Positions 20,815 through 31,840 of a DNA stretch of 64,000 nt are shown here, piece by piece (positions within the stretch are counted from its first letter, which is position 1; every line of letters begins with the position of its first letter). This DNA is from Euglena gracilis. Lineage: Eukaryota > Euglenida > Euglenophyceae > Euglenales. The notes below the pieces were generated by a model. The model did no database searches. It was not told the DNA's origin and worked only from the letters and a program-made list of their open reading frames with translations. The translations under genes and the position numbers were made by a program. Where the stretch lies: NCBI GenBank assembly GCA_039621445.1, contig CP154954.1:63074046-63138045 (forward strand), read 5' to 3'.

Positions 20815-21344
20815 TACCTGGATCAATACCTTCGACGTCCAATGGTTTCAAAAAGAGGATCTTCAAGTTGAGAGGAGTCAGCAGCAGCTGAACAGTGCTG
20901 GTATCAACACACCGGTTGATAGGGTGGAATGATGGCATCACCTCCAGAGGCAGCCGAGGCTGGAAATTAAAACGAGGATTAAATGGTTTCAGCGGGGGAT
21001 CCAAGGGTGGAAGAGGAGGCTATTGCAGCCAAGTATGGAGAAGTCCCTGGACATCCAAAGGGTATTGCACCCAGTCAAATCTTATTCCTCCCTCCTTGTC
21101 CATTGCAGGACAAAGGGCAGAGGGAAGTCCTGACATCCAGGCCCCTGGAGAGGGTACCAGACATCCCGAACAGAAGTCAATCCACCTCGCTGTGGAAGGA
21201 GTAAGCTGCTCCACACCCTTCTTCTTGTCCCACAACCTCACGTTCAACATCAGCCAGCCCCAAACAGGAGGCCCAGAGCCCCAACCTGCAGCAGCAGCCA
21301 GGGGGGTGTGAGGAAAAGATGGTAAATATGATCCTGAGTCACGA
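20815..21344 (+). pseudogene. DIRS-type element, gag-like continuation
   Basis: Gln/Arg-rich frames after E1, with many frame changes. There are no sharp motifs. It lies between the gag-like segment and the RT N-terminus. Confidence 0.35.
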
Positions 21345-21600
21345 GGAAAGATGGAAAGACTCTGCTCTCTTTCAGACGTTGAGGGAATGTCTCCCCTGAT
21401 GGAAACCCCATGCTCACCCCAAATTGTTGCAAATGATCCAGCAAGGGGTGGTGGCAGATCGACCCCTTCTGGGAAAAATTTCCACATGTCCCCAGCAAAA
21501 GAACAATCCAGAAACTTTACTGGCCTCAGAAATGTTGGAGGATTACAAAAATTGGGAGCTGTCAAAGTGGTGACAGATCCACAAAACACCAAACATCTGT
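21345..21600 (+). pseudogene. DIRS-type RT, N-terminal segment
   Basis: One frame reads 'HPKLLQMIQQGVVADRPLLG' and then 'ETLLASEMLEDYKNWELSK', the usual entry to DIRS/PAT reverse transcriptases (a short 'L..I..GV' helix, then 'L...E+..+...G'). The central RT is missing here: sequence passes at about 21608 directly into the post-RNase-H domain. The central RT and RNase H lie on the minus strand at 23290-24460. Confidence 0.6.
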
Positions 21601-21604
21601 TTTT

Positions 21605-21935
21605 TTTTCAGGGACACATCACCGCCTCAGTGGACATGTTAGCATCCCCAGGGAACACAAAGTTCCAAAAATTTTGCTTCAGATGGCCTCGCCACCAGAC
21701 TTTTATGGTGGGTGCTTTAAACTGCAGCCTGGATTGGGTGGGGGAAGTGTATGCCAACCACCCCTGGAAAGGCATAATACCCTGGCTCATTAAACGTTCC
21801 ATGAGCAAACGGGCAAAATGCCTTTTAATCACCCCCATGCCGGATTCAAGTGCATGGTGGCCCCTTTTAACAAAAATTTCCAAACCTGTGGTGAAAATGT
21901 TAGTAGTCCCCCCGAAAATCATTTTTTTTCGTTGA
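21605..21935 (+). pseudogene. DIRS-type methyltransferase-like domain
   Basis: Frame 'HITASVDMLASPGNTKFQKF', then 'SLDWVGEVYANHPWKGIIPW' and 'KCLLITPMPDSSAWWPLL'. This matches the domain that follows RNase H in DIRS/PAT elements (VD.FA...N.+.+..., YANPPW, ...P.W.SQ.WW..L). It is often annotated as N6-adenine methyltransferase-like, with an NPPW motif. Here the motif is NHPW, so activity is unlikely. Confidence 0.75.
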
Positions 21936-22110
21936 CCTGAAGAGTTTCCCCCAATCTCGGCTGGTCAAGAAAATGGAGGGAGGGGGACATATGGGGACAT
22001 CAGTTTGTATTCAAACAGCCAAGGTGAAAGTGGTTTGTGGGGTCCCAAAAAACAATTAGCACCAAAGGAGCGCAAAGTGAAAAAATGGCTTCTTCACCCC
22101 CACCCCCAGG

Positions 22111-22429
22111 TTGCGAAGGGAGGTTTCCAAAGGGGTTCTACCCATGATTTCGCTTTCTAGCTCAAGTTTTTGGAGTATTGGACTTCAAAAAAAGGCGTTA
22201 GCGTCTCGGCCCCTTCGGGGCCAGGGGGACAGAAAAAAGTACATTTTGGTTGTGCCATGGAAAAAAATTCTCCTCGGCGCTTTGCGCCGTGTTCAAAAAT
22301 TGTTGGAGGGAATCAATGCCCAGGCCAAAATGGCCCCTGGCCTGCGCAATGTTTCAGGTTCCTTTTGGAACAGCAAAAAATGTCAAATTCACAAATTGAC
22401 ATTACCTTAAAAAGTAACTCCATTTTAAT
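22111..22429. other. Spacer with GC hairpin, no gene recognised
   Basis: Between the methyltransferase-like and recombinase segments. Contains CCCCTTCGGGGCC (about 22211) and CTCGGCGCTTTGCGCCGTG (22264-22282), hairpins shared with other elements in the window. Confidence 0.4.
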
Positions 22430-23260
22430 GAGACATGACAGGGCCTTCAGAAAACTGTACTTCCTGCTGCAGGACAAGGGTCGGGACCTCCTTCAAGCAA
22501 CAACCTTGGACATTGTGTCCAGCATCCTGGAGTTGCACAGGCTGGCAAGTGCTGAGGCCAGACACGCTTGGTTTGCAGTCACATAACTCCGTGGTCTCCA
22601 CCATGTTTCTTTTCGGCCTCTGCTGAAGAATTTAAGATCCAGTTGGAACAGAAATGTTCAGAAATATACAACCTTTTAGGATCCCTTACCCATCATGCAA
22701 AAATTGTGGGTCCACTGGACATTATGTCCACCAGTGAGTTGAGACTCGGAATCATTCTGTTGTTCAGACTTTTGGCTTGACACAGAGGAATTGACCTGGC
22801 CAGAACACAGAGATCTATCGCTGTGGTTGGTGAAAATTTTTCGTTTTGATCCAGAGAAAGGGCTGGAAAGCTCCAAAGTGGGAACACCTTTTGAAAAGCG
22901 ATTCCAACCCCCCTGATCCCCTTATCATGTCACGAGGGAATATGTGAAACGTACATCCCCTTTGGACCTTTGGACTTTGGGGGGCTTTTCCTGGGAGTTT
23001 AGAAGGGAAGAAACCACTCACATCCAATAACGTTAGCTCTTTGACGACATATCTCATGAAAAATTTGGGATCCGAGTTTCTCACTGGACTGCTCATTCTA
23101 CAAGCGGGGCTGGAATTTTAATGTACAAAGGATTTGGGTTTTCAAGTGAAGAAGTTTGTGAACTTGTCCAATGGAAAACTTCCCAAGCTTTTTCAGCACA
23201 CTATTTAAGGTTAGGTGCAGTGGAAAAGGTGGAAAAAGTGTTCAGTACAGTAGGCTAAGG
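22430..23260 (+). pseudogene. DIRS-type tyrosine recombinase
   Basis: The N-terminal core-binding part includes 'LLQDKGRDLLQATTLDIVSS'. The catalytic half reads 'HWTAHSTSGAGILMYKGF' and then 'CELVQWKTSQAFSAHYLRLG'. The second block matches the C-terminal box of tyrosine recombinases (H..R, then W/H, then the nucleophile Tyr, codon 23202-23204). The box-II Arg is replaced by Ser (HSTS, 23094-23105) and several frame changes are present, so this copy is inactive. DIRS elements use this enzyme instead of an integrase. Confidence 0.78.
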
Positions 23261-23289
23261 TGAACCGGAGGGGTCCCTCGTACTCCCTC

Positions 23290-23769
23290 GAGGCAAACCG
23301 ACTGAGACTTTTCATTGTGCTGATGGCTGCACGTAATTCTTTTACGTTGATATGCAAAATGGAATTTTCTCTCCAAAACTCCTGGATAGTTTCTTTAATG
23401 AGAATGTCCAGCCCCCCCAAGGCATGGGTGCTGCTGTCTGAATGCAACTCCCTTGTAGCATTTTGGGGGAAAGTATCCCCTCCCAGGTGTCCAGCAGGTT
23501 TTTATTTCCCTCAATTGGGCTTTTATGTCCTTTGAAATTGCATGCTTTGAATCCCATGAAGCTGCAGACTTGTTGACCAAAAATTTTGTTAGGGAGTCTG
23601 TGAAAGCACTTAAGAAGGGCAGGGCCATGAGGTTCCACCTGATTTGGCCCAAAATGGCAGCCATCTGCCTTTTCGACATGAAATCTTTTTTCACTATTCT
23701 CCCCAGCTCCTTTTTTATTGCTTTCGGAATCGGCAATTTTCCCTGTTGGAAATTTAACTGGAAGCCCAA
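23290..23769 (-). pseudogene. DIRS-type RNase H and RT C-terminus
   Basis: Minus-strand frames read 'GFQLNFQQGKLPIPKAIKKE', then 'MSKRQMAAILGQIRWNLMAL' and 'WDSKHAISKDIKAQLREI', the RT thumb/RNase H entry of DIRS elements. They are followed by 'DSSTHALGGLDI' and 'HINVKELRAAISTMKSLS', the RNase H core. Sequence similarity stops near 23300, just before the end of the plus-strand recombinase. Confidence 0.82.
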
Positions 23770-23890
23770 GTGGTTTACAAGTTGTGTGGCTTCTGGGGTT
23801 GATTTTTTACATTTGCTTTGGACACTGAATCCAGGTCTTTGACAACCTTGTTCAGGTGTTTTTGCACAGAAATTTTGGTGGGGGCAACCA

Positions 23891-24163
23891 ATATATATAT
23901 ATGTATGTATATATTATATATATTATATATACATATATATATGTATATATATGTATATATACATATATATGTATATATACGTATATATATGTATATATAT
24001 GTATATATGTATATATATGTATATATACATGTATATACATATATATATATATACATATATATATATATGTACATATATACATATATATACATATATATAT
24101 GTATATATATATATATGTATATATATGTATATATATCTATATATGTATGTATGTATGTATATA
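23891..24163. repeat. (TA/TG)n microsatellite inside RT
   Basis: About 273 bp of ATATATGTATATAT-type repeats. It lies between the minus-strand 'YLDYIL' and 'LVAPTKISV', which are adjacent in DIRS RTs. The short Tyr/Ile-rich open frames here are artefacts of the repeat. Confidence 0.95.
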
Positions 24164-24460
24164 AAATGTAGTCCAGGTAAGCAAAAACCTGGATTCCTTT
24201 TTTCCTCCAACATTTTTCGAATGTCTTCATGACTGACATAAAATTTGTGGCATCACATTTAGGCCAAAACAGCCAGCTTGGAACTCCCAAGGTTGTCCCC
24301 ACACCTGAGGTCTTAGAAAAGGTTTTAAGTTTGGGTTCACGGGAATATGAAAATGTGTGTTTTTCAGGTCGATTTTGGCTGCCCATTGGCCTTTCTCCAA
24401 AACTGGGAAAACGTTTTGAATGTGATCTAATTTGAAGTATTTTACGGGGAATTTTTTGGT
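24164..24460 (-). pseudogene. DIRS-type RT, palm segment
   Basis: Minus-strand frames read '[20 protein letters not shown]' then '[12 protein letters not shown]' (motif A), '[20 protein letters not shown]' and 'LDYILY'. Motif C would be YLDD but is YLDY here. Frame changes occur near 24340. Upstream the RT N-terminus is lacking on this strand. Confidence 0.8.
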
Positions 24461-26177
24461 TAATTTCCCTGCAGTCGCTTATGAACCTCTACTTCGTTTG
24501 CCTCCTCTCTTGATGTGAGATCAAGAACCAGGGAATTAGATTCCGGGTTCCTAAATCCTGAATCCTCTTTTGTGGACCCCGATTTTTCGTGATCAAACAG
24601 GATTTTTTCTGCCTGGTTCAGGTCCAGGGTTGGCTCTGGTTTTTGGATGCGTGGAAAATTTGGGGGGTTGGCCAAAGGGGGTTGAATGCCATCTTTTTTA
24701 AGTTGGCAGGTTGCTGGGGGGCATTTTTCTGCCATCATTTTATACTTTCTTTGCAGTCTCTGGTGCAGGGGTGTGTCTCCCCATTTTTTCTCAGTGGAAT
24801 TTTTTTCCCCAATCAATTTTCTGGGGTTTGGTGGGGGTTGTTGGACATTGCAACTTTAGTGCCTTTGGGTATTGGGCATTCTGCAAGGGCTGCCGGGGGG
24901 TGTGTGCATGCTCTGCGCACAGGCTCTCTGATCCTCCACTTTGTCATTGGTGTTGTCAAATGACATGCCATAGGGGCCCCTTTTTGGGGCTCCCCCTTGC
25001 TTTGATTTGCCCCTGCCATGGGCATTGAAGAAGAAACTGGGGGGGGCTTCCCCCCTGTCCTGCACTGCCCCTTTTGGGGCATCCTCCTGGGACTGCAAAT
25101 GGTGTAGTACATTGAAACCAGTTTTTGGGGGACAATTTTTCAGCTTCTTTGGTTTCCCCCCTTCTGACAATTGATGGCCCCAATGGCCTTGAAATTGTTG
25201 ATCTTGGGCCTGATGATGGCACCAGCGGCCTTGATGAGAAGAATGCTGCCCCCAGTGGCCTTGATAGCATTTCTGGCTCCACTGGCTCTCTTGATGTTGA
25301 GTCCACTGGCCCTCTTGAAACTTTGACAGTCTCCATTGACTTGCCTTTGATCTGGGACGCCATGCCCATTGAAACCTTGGGGGGCTTCTGGGGGCCACTC
25401 CTTTACCCCCGAAAGGGTTTGGGGCTGGAAATCATGAGGGGTTCTTGGGGCCCCACCCTTGACCCCTGGAGGGTGATGTGAATGAGAAAGAATGGGGGTG
25501 TTGTGATTGACCTTTTCTGCCCCTCCCATGGGCCGTGAGGCCTGGGCATAGATGACCACCTTGTTCTTTGTTCCAGGGACTTTTGTAGATGTGGATGCAT
25601 TCATGGCCGGTTGTGCCGTCATGGCCTGTGCGGTTTTGGCTGCCATAGCCCCCGCTTGGACACATTGTGTGTTTTGGATTGTTGGCCCCCATGGCCCTAG
25701 CGCAAAAGGCAGTATTGGCTTCTGCTCCCTCCGGGGTCTTCTGACCACTGTCTGCCGGGGTCCGTGGTTGTCACTTGGGCGGTTTTTTGGATTTTTGAAA
25801 TTTCTGATTTGTAAAGGGCAGCCACGGCCGGTCCTCGTCGCAGGTTGTCCAGCGGCTTCGGCCGCTCCCTCTTGAAATTCTCCAGCGCTGTGCTTCTTTG
25901 AAATGGCATCTTTCATTGAACTTCTTTCAAAAGAACTCAACAATTTCTTCTGTTTTTTGGTCTGCACGAGCATGCCTTTCCGGATAATTGAGTTGAATTG
26001 CCTTCTTCTTCTTCTTCTTCCAATTGATAGGGTTTGCAGTTCCTTTCTTCTGGGTCGTCGAAGGGCAAATTTGGAGTCAGCCAACTCCGGCGAAAAAGGC
26101 ACTTGGCGGGACCTCCTGACCAAGCACACCATAGCAATCCACAAACCACCGCCGGCGAGCAAGGCATGGCTTCGCAA
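24461..26177 (-). pseudogene. DIRS-type gag-like ORFs, basic
   Basis: Three overlapping minus-strand frames precede the RT: 25140-26177 (345 codons), 24856-25398 and 24460-24816. The first is Arg/Lys/Ala/Gly-rich with degenerate repeats such as 'KRASGLNIKRASGARNAIKA'. The last is Glu/Lys/Pro-rich and ends just upstream of the RT palm. The position and basic composition fit a Gag-like protein; no zinc knuckle is visible. Host-gene origin is not excluded. Confidence 0.5.
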
Positions 26178-26848
26178 GGGATAATGGCGGAGCCCGAGGT
26201 GTCCTTTCTGGCTTGCGGGCTCGTTTCCCCCTTGGGGGGGGCGGGGGGTGAGCGTTTTTTGGGGCCCACCCCCTCATGTGCTTCGCCCTCATGGTCCCTT
26301 CCTCCCAGGTCATCCTTCGTTGGTGTGCCAGACCATGCGGGCTGCGGGCACTCTGGGGGTGGGGTGTTGAACTCCGGAAACAAACGCGCAGTAAGAAAGA
26401 CCCCGCCAAAAAACAATCAAACATGCCGGAAAAAGAAGCAGGACCTCACCCCCCTCTTGTGCTTCGCCCCCCATGGTCCGTTCCTCCCAGGTCATTCTTT
26501 CTGGAAGTGCCCAGTGGATTGGTTGACTTCGGAAGTCAGGACTTCTCGTGGTTTGGAAGCAATGGCGAAGGGTTGCTAGCTCATTCGCATCAGCGACTCC
26601 AGCCAACAAATATGTTCAATTTTTTTGAATTTTTCAAAAAAAAGATTGCGTCTCCTGTCTGGCTCAACGCTTTGCAGTTTTGGTAACCCATTTGAGCTTG
26701 GATGATCAATGAATTTTTACAGAAATGTGGTGATGGGCTGGTTAAGGGGGGGGGGGGGCGACAATCAGCCTTTTGGGAGGGGTGGATGGTTCGAGGTGGG
26801 TGGGGAGGAGTTGGGGGAGCTGTGACATATGGAATACAAACAACGTCA
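26178..26848. other. No recognised gene
   Basis: GC-rich with G-runs (26747-26758). Frames on both strands show no motif. Contains a repeated segment, CTTCGCCC(C)TCATGGTC near 26280 and CTTCGCCCCCCATGGTCCG near 26462. Confidence 0.5.
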
Positions 26849-27000
26849 GTTATGCAACGCGAACTGCCACGGGGGTGTGTTCCCTGCTGAGCGCGCTGTC
26901 GTCAGAGTACGTCAAGGAGGACGCCTCTAGCGAGGTGGAGGGGGCGGAGGAAATGCCTGTGTGGCGACAGAAATGGGCAATTGGCACAACCCTGTCGGGG
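26849..27000 (-). CDS. Gene A candidate last exon
   Basis: After an AG acceptor in CCCGACAG, the minus strand encodes a Ser/Thr-rich segment ending 'SREHTPVAVRVA' and a stop near 26850. Another frame, compatible with phase 0 of the previous exon, stops earlier ('ARGVLLDVL' then stop). Which frame is used is open. Either would end the protein. Confidence 0.35.
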
Positions 27001-27797
27001 AGCGGGGGTGTTCTTAAAGGCCTGGGGGGGGGGGTCGGATGGATGGTTGGGAAAAGGAACCTTGTCAGCTGGGCCCAAGTGGCAAAACCCGACAGAAAAT
27101 GCCAAATCCAGCTGAGTTGGAATTTTTCAGCCAAAGCTCTGACGCAAAAATCCCCATAAAACCATCAAAACATAAACTTTAGACTTTTTTGAGTCCATTT
27201 TTCAAAATTTTTAGGTGATTCGCACCAATATTTTCTTTTTACTCAGCCTGGCTGTGTCGGGCTGCATACTTTATTTCAACGGACTTCTCCCCCCCCGGGG
27301 GGGTCGGCAGCCTGGCTGGGAGCTGCTGGCTGGAAAACTAGCTGGCTGGACCCTGGGGATGCAATCTGGACAAAAATGACGGGAAAAATGATGGGAAACC
27401 ACCCAATTTCCCCCATCATTCTTTTTCCCATCATTCTTTTTTACCCGCACCCTTTCACACACAAAAAGATGAGGCATGGCATGTGGTCAATTTTTTTAAA
27501 GAAAAATCACAAAAAAGAAGGCATTTTGGCACTTTGAAACTTTGAGTTGCCCTTTCTGCTGAAAATCTTTCCTCACAAGTGCGAAAAAAGCACCACTTCT
27601 CTGAAAACTTTTCTCATCTTTAAAGTTTCTGAATCGAAAATTTCCCATCAATTTTTTTCCCGCCAATTTTTTCCCATCGTTTTTATTTCCCATCATATTT
27701 GTCAGGACTGCAGGGTCACCTTTGGCCTGCCGGGGAAACATTTGAGCGGAGAGAGACAGACAGAGCGGCCCTGCCTTCCGTTGTCCTACCCACTCAC

Positions 27798-27986
27798 ATG
27801 TGGACCCAATCGATTTGTCCCCTTCCTGGCTGCCCTGCAGCGGCGTGCATGCTGTACTGGGGGACGGCGGCAGCGTGGCTGACCGTCACAGCTGGGCTGG
27901 GGCCCGGGGTCGCGGGGTGGCCGGTGTCGGCCACCCCTCGGCTCCCCGTCGTCCACAGCGCGGCAGGAGGTGGGGCGGTGGGAAGT
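27798..27986 (-). CDS. Gene A exon, basic tail
   Basis: 189 nt, exactly 63 codons. Acceptor CCGAG at 27987-27988; donor CAT|GTGAGTG, a perfect GTGAGT consensus. Phase 0 at both ends, as in the neighbours. Encodes an Arg/Pro/Cys-rich segment ('RRPPVQHARRCRAARK'). The plus strand is also open here and would give a hydrophobic segment, but lacks a matching splice context. Confidence 0.5.
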
Positions 27987-28375
27987 CTCGGTTGGGGGAC
28001 AGGGGCGGGCGAACCGTCCCCAGCCCATGGCGAAAATGCCATACCAGCCCCCTCTGGTCATATCGACCCACCATGCTATGTATGCTTGAGTGGCTAATTG
28101 AAAACATCAAATGCATCAAAGAAACAAACGCAGAAAATGATTTATTGGAAAAATGGTAACACTGTCCCTCGGGAATCCTCTAATAGAGGAACATCGTTTG
28201 GTAGGTTCCACCAATAAAAAGTGACATAAATAAGTTTTTTTTTTACCATTCTGCATTGGGATTCACGGGAACGAGTAATGAGCCTCCTGCTTGATGCTGA
28301 ATAATTTGATTCACAATTAACGGGATAAGTTTCGGGGGTCCATTGGACAAATGTCTCCCCAAACTTATAAAGCGT

Positions 28376-28771
28376 AACCCCCCCCCCAAATAAACCCCCC
28401 CGGTTTATTATTTGGACACCCGAAGTCGGGTCCGGGGGGGGTTTATTATTTGGGGGGGGGGTTATTATTTATTTGGGCAAAAATTTCGAAGTCAAAAATT
28501 AGACCCGAAAACCCCTCCACAGGCTCCAATGGTCACTTTTTTGGCATTTTTGGGCTTTTTTTTTGAAAACTGGGTGCTTTTTTGGCATATTTTCTGCACC
28601 AATTGATCCATTTATGTGATTTTTTTGCAACGTTTCTGCTAATTTTTGGCTCTTTTTTTTCTTTGCCCTCACACACCTGCCAGAGGGGGGGGTTTATTAT
28701 TGGGCGGGCCGAAGTCGGTCCTCAGGGGGGGGTTTTTTATTTGGGGGGATTATTATTTGGGGGGGGGGGTT
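28376..28771. mobile_element. C/G-run inverted-repeat element E2
   Basis: Left AACCCCCCCCCCCAAATAAA, right TTATTATTTGGGGGGGGGGT. Inner ends GTTTATTATTTGG and repeated CCGAAGTCGG hairpins. In a gene A intron. Confidence 0.8.
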
Positions 28772-28972
28772 TACTTTTGTCGCGACAGATCGCGGTAAGC
28801 ACAAAAAATGCCAGCAAATCTTGGCACATCACAGAATGTCAAGGATTTGAAATCCTCGGGCCAAATTTTGGGGGGGCACGCACGCAAGCACGCATGCACG
28901 CACACCGCGCGCGGACACACACACACGAGCGCGCTTGTCCAACACCCAACGTCACCCCACTCAATCACCTAC

Positions 28973-29197
28973 AGTAGAACCATCCCTGTGTGGGTGCTTC
29001 CCTTGGTGCGCACCAAATGGGGGTTGGCCCCAGTGCGGGTCGCCCTTAACGGTCGCTGGGGATCTTGGAGCGGGACGGGGGCTGTGGGGGGAAGGATTGG
29101 GGGCGGGAGAGGGTTCGCCGCCTGTGCAGCCGGCTCCGCCACATGGATCGACCTTGGCCGCCCCTGTTCCGAAGCTGACTGGTTCAGGAGTTGGAGC
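28973..29197 (-). CDS. Gene A exon, Pro/Ser-rich
   Basis: 225 nt, exactly 75 codons. Acceptor AATTTCCAG before 29197 with a pyrimidine tract; donor ACT|GTAGGTGA. Phase 0 both ends. Encodes 'APTPEPVSFGTGAAKVDP' and then 'PAPNPSPHSPRPAPRSPA', a disordered tail. If the donor is skipped, the frame stops at about 28961, which would be an alternative protein end. Confidence 0.6.
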
Positions 29198-29702
29198 CTG
29201 GAAATTATTGAGCACTCTGGGGATTATCCCATATGGCTGGCAGGGGAAAAGCGTTGGCTGGAACCCCCTCAAAGAGGGTCCGGCTGGCTGTCAAGTTGGG
29301 CCGAAATTGTCCCAAACCCTGCTTTGTGTTTTGGAGTTTTTCTTACCAAAAAGTTTGAGGTCAAAACCCAAAGTGCCCTCAAAAGAACCGGTTGGACCAT
29401 TTTTCAACGCGCCTTTTCAGAAATCTTCAGCGCTTGGCGCTGCACAGAAATTTCAACCCAGCCTGGCTGCGCTGGGCTGGCCCCACCTTCAATGAACGGA
29501 ACGGCCCACCGCCGGCTGCGAGCTGTGGTTGGGGAAAAAAGTGCTGACTGGCTGGACCCCCGTGCGGGTTGAGGGTTGCAACAATGTCCCTCTCACCCTG
29601 CTCACCCGGCCGAGGGCTCCAAAATAACAAAATCCCTCACCATGGGGTGGGTGCCCTCCAGCTGGAGAAATTCCCTGGCTGCAACCTGTCCCCACCCCAA
29701 GG

Positions 29703-29937
29703 GTTTTTTTAAGACCGGGGGGAGGGGAGGGTGCCGACCCCCTCCCACCCCCTGGGGTGGGGCACCCACCCACTTTTGCCTGAAAATGACCAAAATGCTA
29801 AAAATAGCACCTTTTTCAAAATTTTCGGCACCTTCGGCGCTGAAAGAGATATACCCACCAGCCCCACCAGCCCCTGGGGGACCCTCCCCTCCCTCCCCCG
29901 CTGGGGGGGGGAGTCCAAGACTAAAAAAACCCCATGG
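29703..29937. mobile_element. TTTTTTAAGACC-family element, copy 1
   Basis: Left GTTTTTTTAAGACCGGGGGG, right AGTCCAAGACTAAAAAAACC. Contains GCTAAAAATAGCACCTTTTT and CGGCACCTTCGGCGCTG. CCCACCCC flanks both sides. In a gene A intron. Confidence 0.8.
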
Positions 29938-29939
29938 CC

Positions 29940-30187
29940 CACCCCTTTTCCAGCAACTGAGAGGCAAGAGAGGGGCGGCCAGCCGACACTCGGGGGCGGC
30001 TGGGGCTGGGCAGCCCGGTGCCGTCGGGGCGGGGGGAGGGGGGCCTTGCCCGCGAGGGGGAGGCGGAGAAGGAGACCACCTTCCGGCTCCCACGCCCCGG
30101 GGAGATGGTCTGCGGACGGGGGTGGTGAGAGGTGGCCAAAGACGCCTCACCGGGGTGATGGACCAATGGAGGGCTATTTGACGGGGT
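29940..30187 (-). CDS. Gene A exon, Ser/Pro/Arg-rich
   Basis: Acceptor GGATTCAG before 30187 gives phase 0, matching the upstream exon. The frame encodes 'TPSNSPPLVHHPGEASLATS' and a basic stretch 'PGRGSRKVVSFSASPSRARP'. The donor is not fixed: AAG|GTGGTC near 30070 is phase 0, while the open frame reaches 29940, where an insertion element begins. Confidence 0.5.
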
Positions 30188-30479
30188 CTGAATCCTGCTT
30201 GTATGGAATTCCCGCACGACGCTCTGATTAGGAACACCTAAGACTTTGTGTCACCCCCCCCCCCCCAAATTACCCCCATGCTGACTTTTAGGAAAAACCC
30301 CCAAAAATCCCCAAAACATTTAGCTTTTCGAAAAAAAATCGAAAAAAGGCCCCCGCTAAATTGTGAAAAATGCCACGAAATGAGGTGAATCATTTTTTTT
30401 GGCTTTTTTCAGGGGGAAAAATTGGCATTTTTTGAGACAATTTTCGCTCATTGCCAAAAAAACAGGTATTACCAAAAAT

Positions 30480-31510
30480 TCTATTTGTGATTATTTGTGA
30501 TTATTTGTGATTGTTCTTGCTGCCCAAAAAGCGTCCAGGTTTTCACCTTCCTGGCACAAAACAGCAATACACATTTATACAATTTTGCACAATACACAGA
30601 ATACAATTTTGCAGTATTTTGCGGTACTTTGCAGGACTTTGCAAGTTTGCAGAAGTCGGCAGAATTTCGCAAAATCATCATACTCTGAAGGATGGTGCAG
30701 GGGTGCTTGGGTCAAGCTCGGTTTTATTTGGGATTGTTGACCTTTTGTGGCTCAATTGTCAGCAACTTTGAGCCGATTCTGCCCATTTCTGTCCATTCTG
30801 GCCATTGCCAATCATTTTCTGCCATCAGCAGGTCATTATTGGTAATTTTGGCCATTTTTGGCAAATTCAGCAATCCTCCTTGGTGCCCCATTCATTCAAA
30901 CACGTCCTCGTGGCCCGCCTTCTTGCAGACACTTCAAGAGGCCAGATTTCACCAGCCCGCATTTCATCCATATCATCTTGACCTTTTACCAGCACTTATC
31001 CTCCTCATCTAGGACAGCGCAACATTGTGCTGCATGCCAGCTTGCCAACACCAGCCACTGGTCCTCCAATTCCATGGACAAAATTTTTTTAATCAGGAGT
31101 TAAAATAAGTCAGGAGATGGGGTGATGAACTTGATAATGATGGTGGACAGAGGGGAGGGCAGAAAGAAGAGTGTGGGAGAGACGGTGGCAGAGAATTAGA
31201 AGGAGAGTAAGTTATCACCTCCTGTCCATGTTTGTTTTCCCCTTTCGGAGATTAATCCATGAAGGAAATCTTCATTTTCAAAAAGACATATTCACAAATG
31301 GGAGAAAAGTTCATTCTAATGATTTTTTGTGGTTGTTTGTGGTAATTCGTGATTATTTGTGATTTTTCGTGATTTTCGGAAAATCCCCAAATTCGTGCTG
31401 GTTCGTAATCAATTGTGATTATCTGTGGCACAAATCTGTGGGAATTTATGATTTCGAACAATTCCTGGACCCTCCCACAGGAAAGCTTTTGGCCGAAATT
31501 TCATCTAAAA
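30480..31510. repeat. Dispersed 1-kb repeat, copy 1
   Basis: Shares with 45960-47090: GTGATTATTTGTGATT-type arrays at the ends, ACAATTTTGCAGTATTTTG, GGCAGAGA, and TGTTTGTTTTCCC followed by an A/T-rich stretch. In a gene A intron. Confidence 0.65.
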
Positions 31511-31582
31511 ATACGCAGAATCATAAATCATAAAAAAAAAGAGAGAGAGAGGAAAAGGAACCCCACCAGAGTTTTATTTTTT

Positions 31583-31840
31583 TAAGACAGGAGGGAGGGG
31601 GGGACCCACCCACCCCCTGGGGGGCCCCCCGGGGGACCACTCAAATTTCCCCGAAAATGGCCAAAAATCGCGAAAAATGCTGAAAATAGCACTTTTTTCA
31701 AAAATTTTCGGCACCTTTGGCACCAAAAACTTTACCCCCCCCCCCCCCCCGGGGCCCCCCCCGGGGGGTGGGGGCTCGGCCGGACCCACCCACCCCACCC
31801 CCCCGGGGGGGGGTCCAAGACTAAAAAAAAACCCCTGAAC
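31583..31840. mobile_element. TTTTTTAAGACC-family element, copy 2
   Basis: Left TTTTTTTAAGACAGGAGGGA, right GGTCCAAGACTAAAAAAAAA. Interior shares GCTGAAAATAGCACTTTTTT and CGGCACCTTTGGCACC. GAACCCCACC occurs on both sides (about 31558 and 31846). Confidence 0.8.

Noticed and set aside
23818-24232. Tyr/Ile-rich open frames on both strands
   Set aside because: Translation of the (TA/TG)n tract.
27699-28097. Plus-strand hydrophobic ORF as a membrane-protein exon
   Set aside because: The minus-strand reading has a perfect donor and matching phases; the plus strand lacks comparable support.
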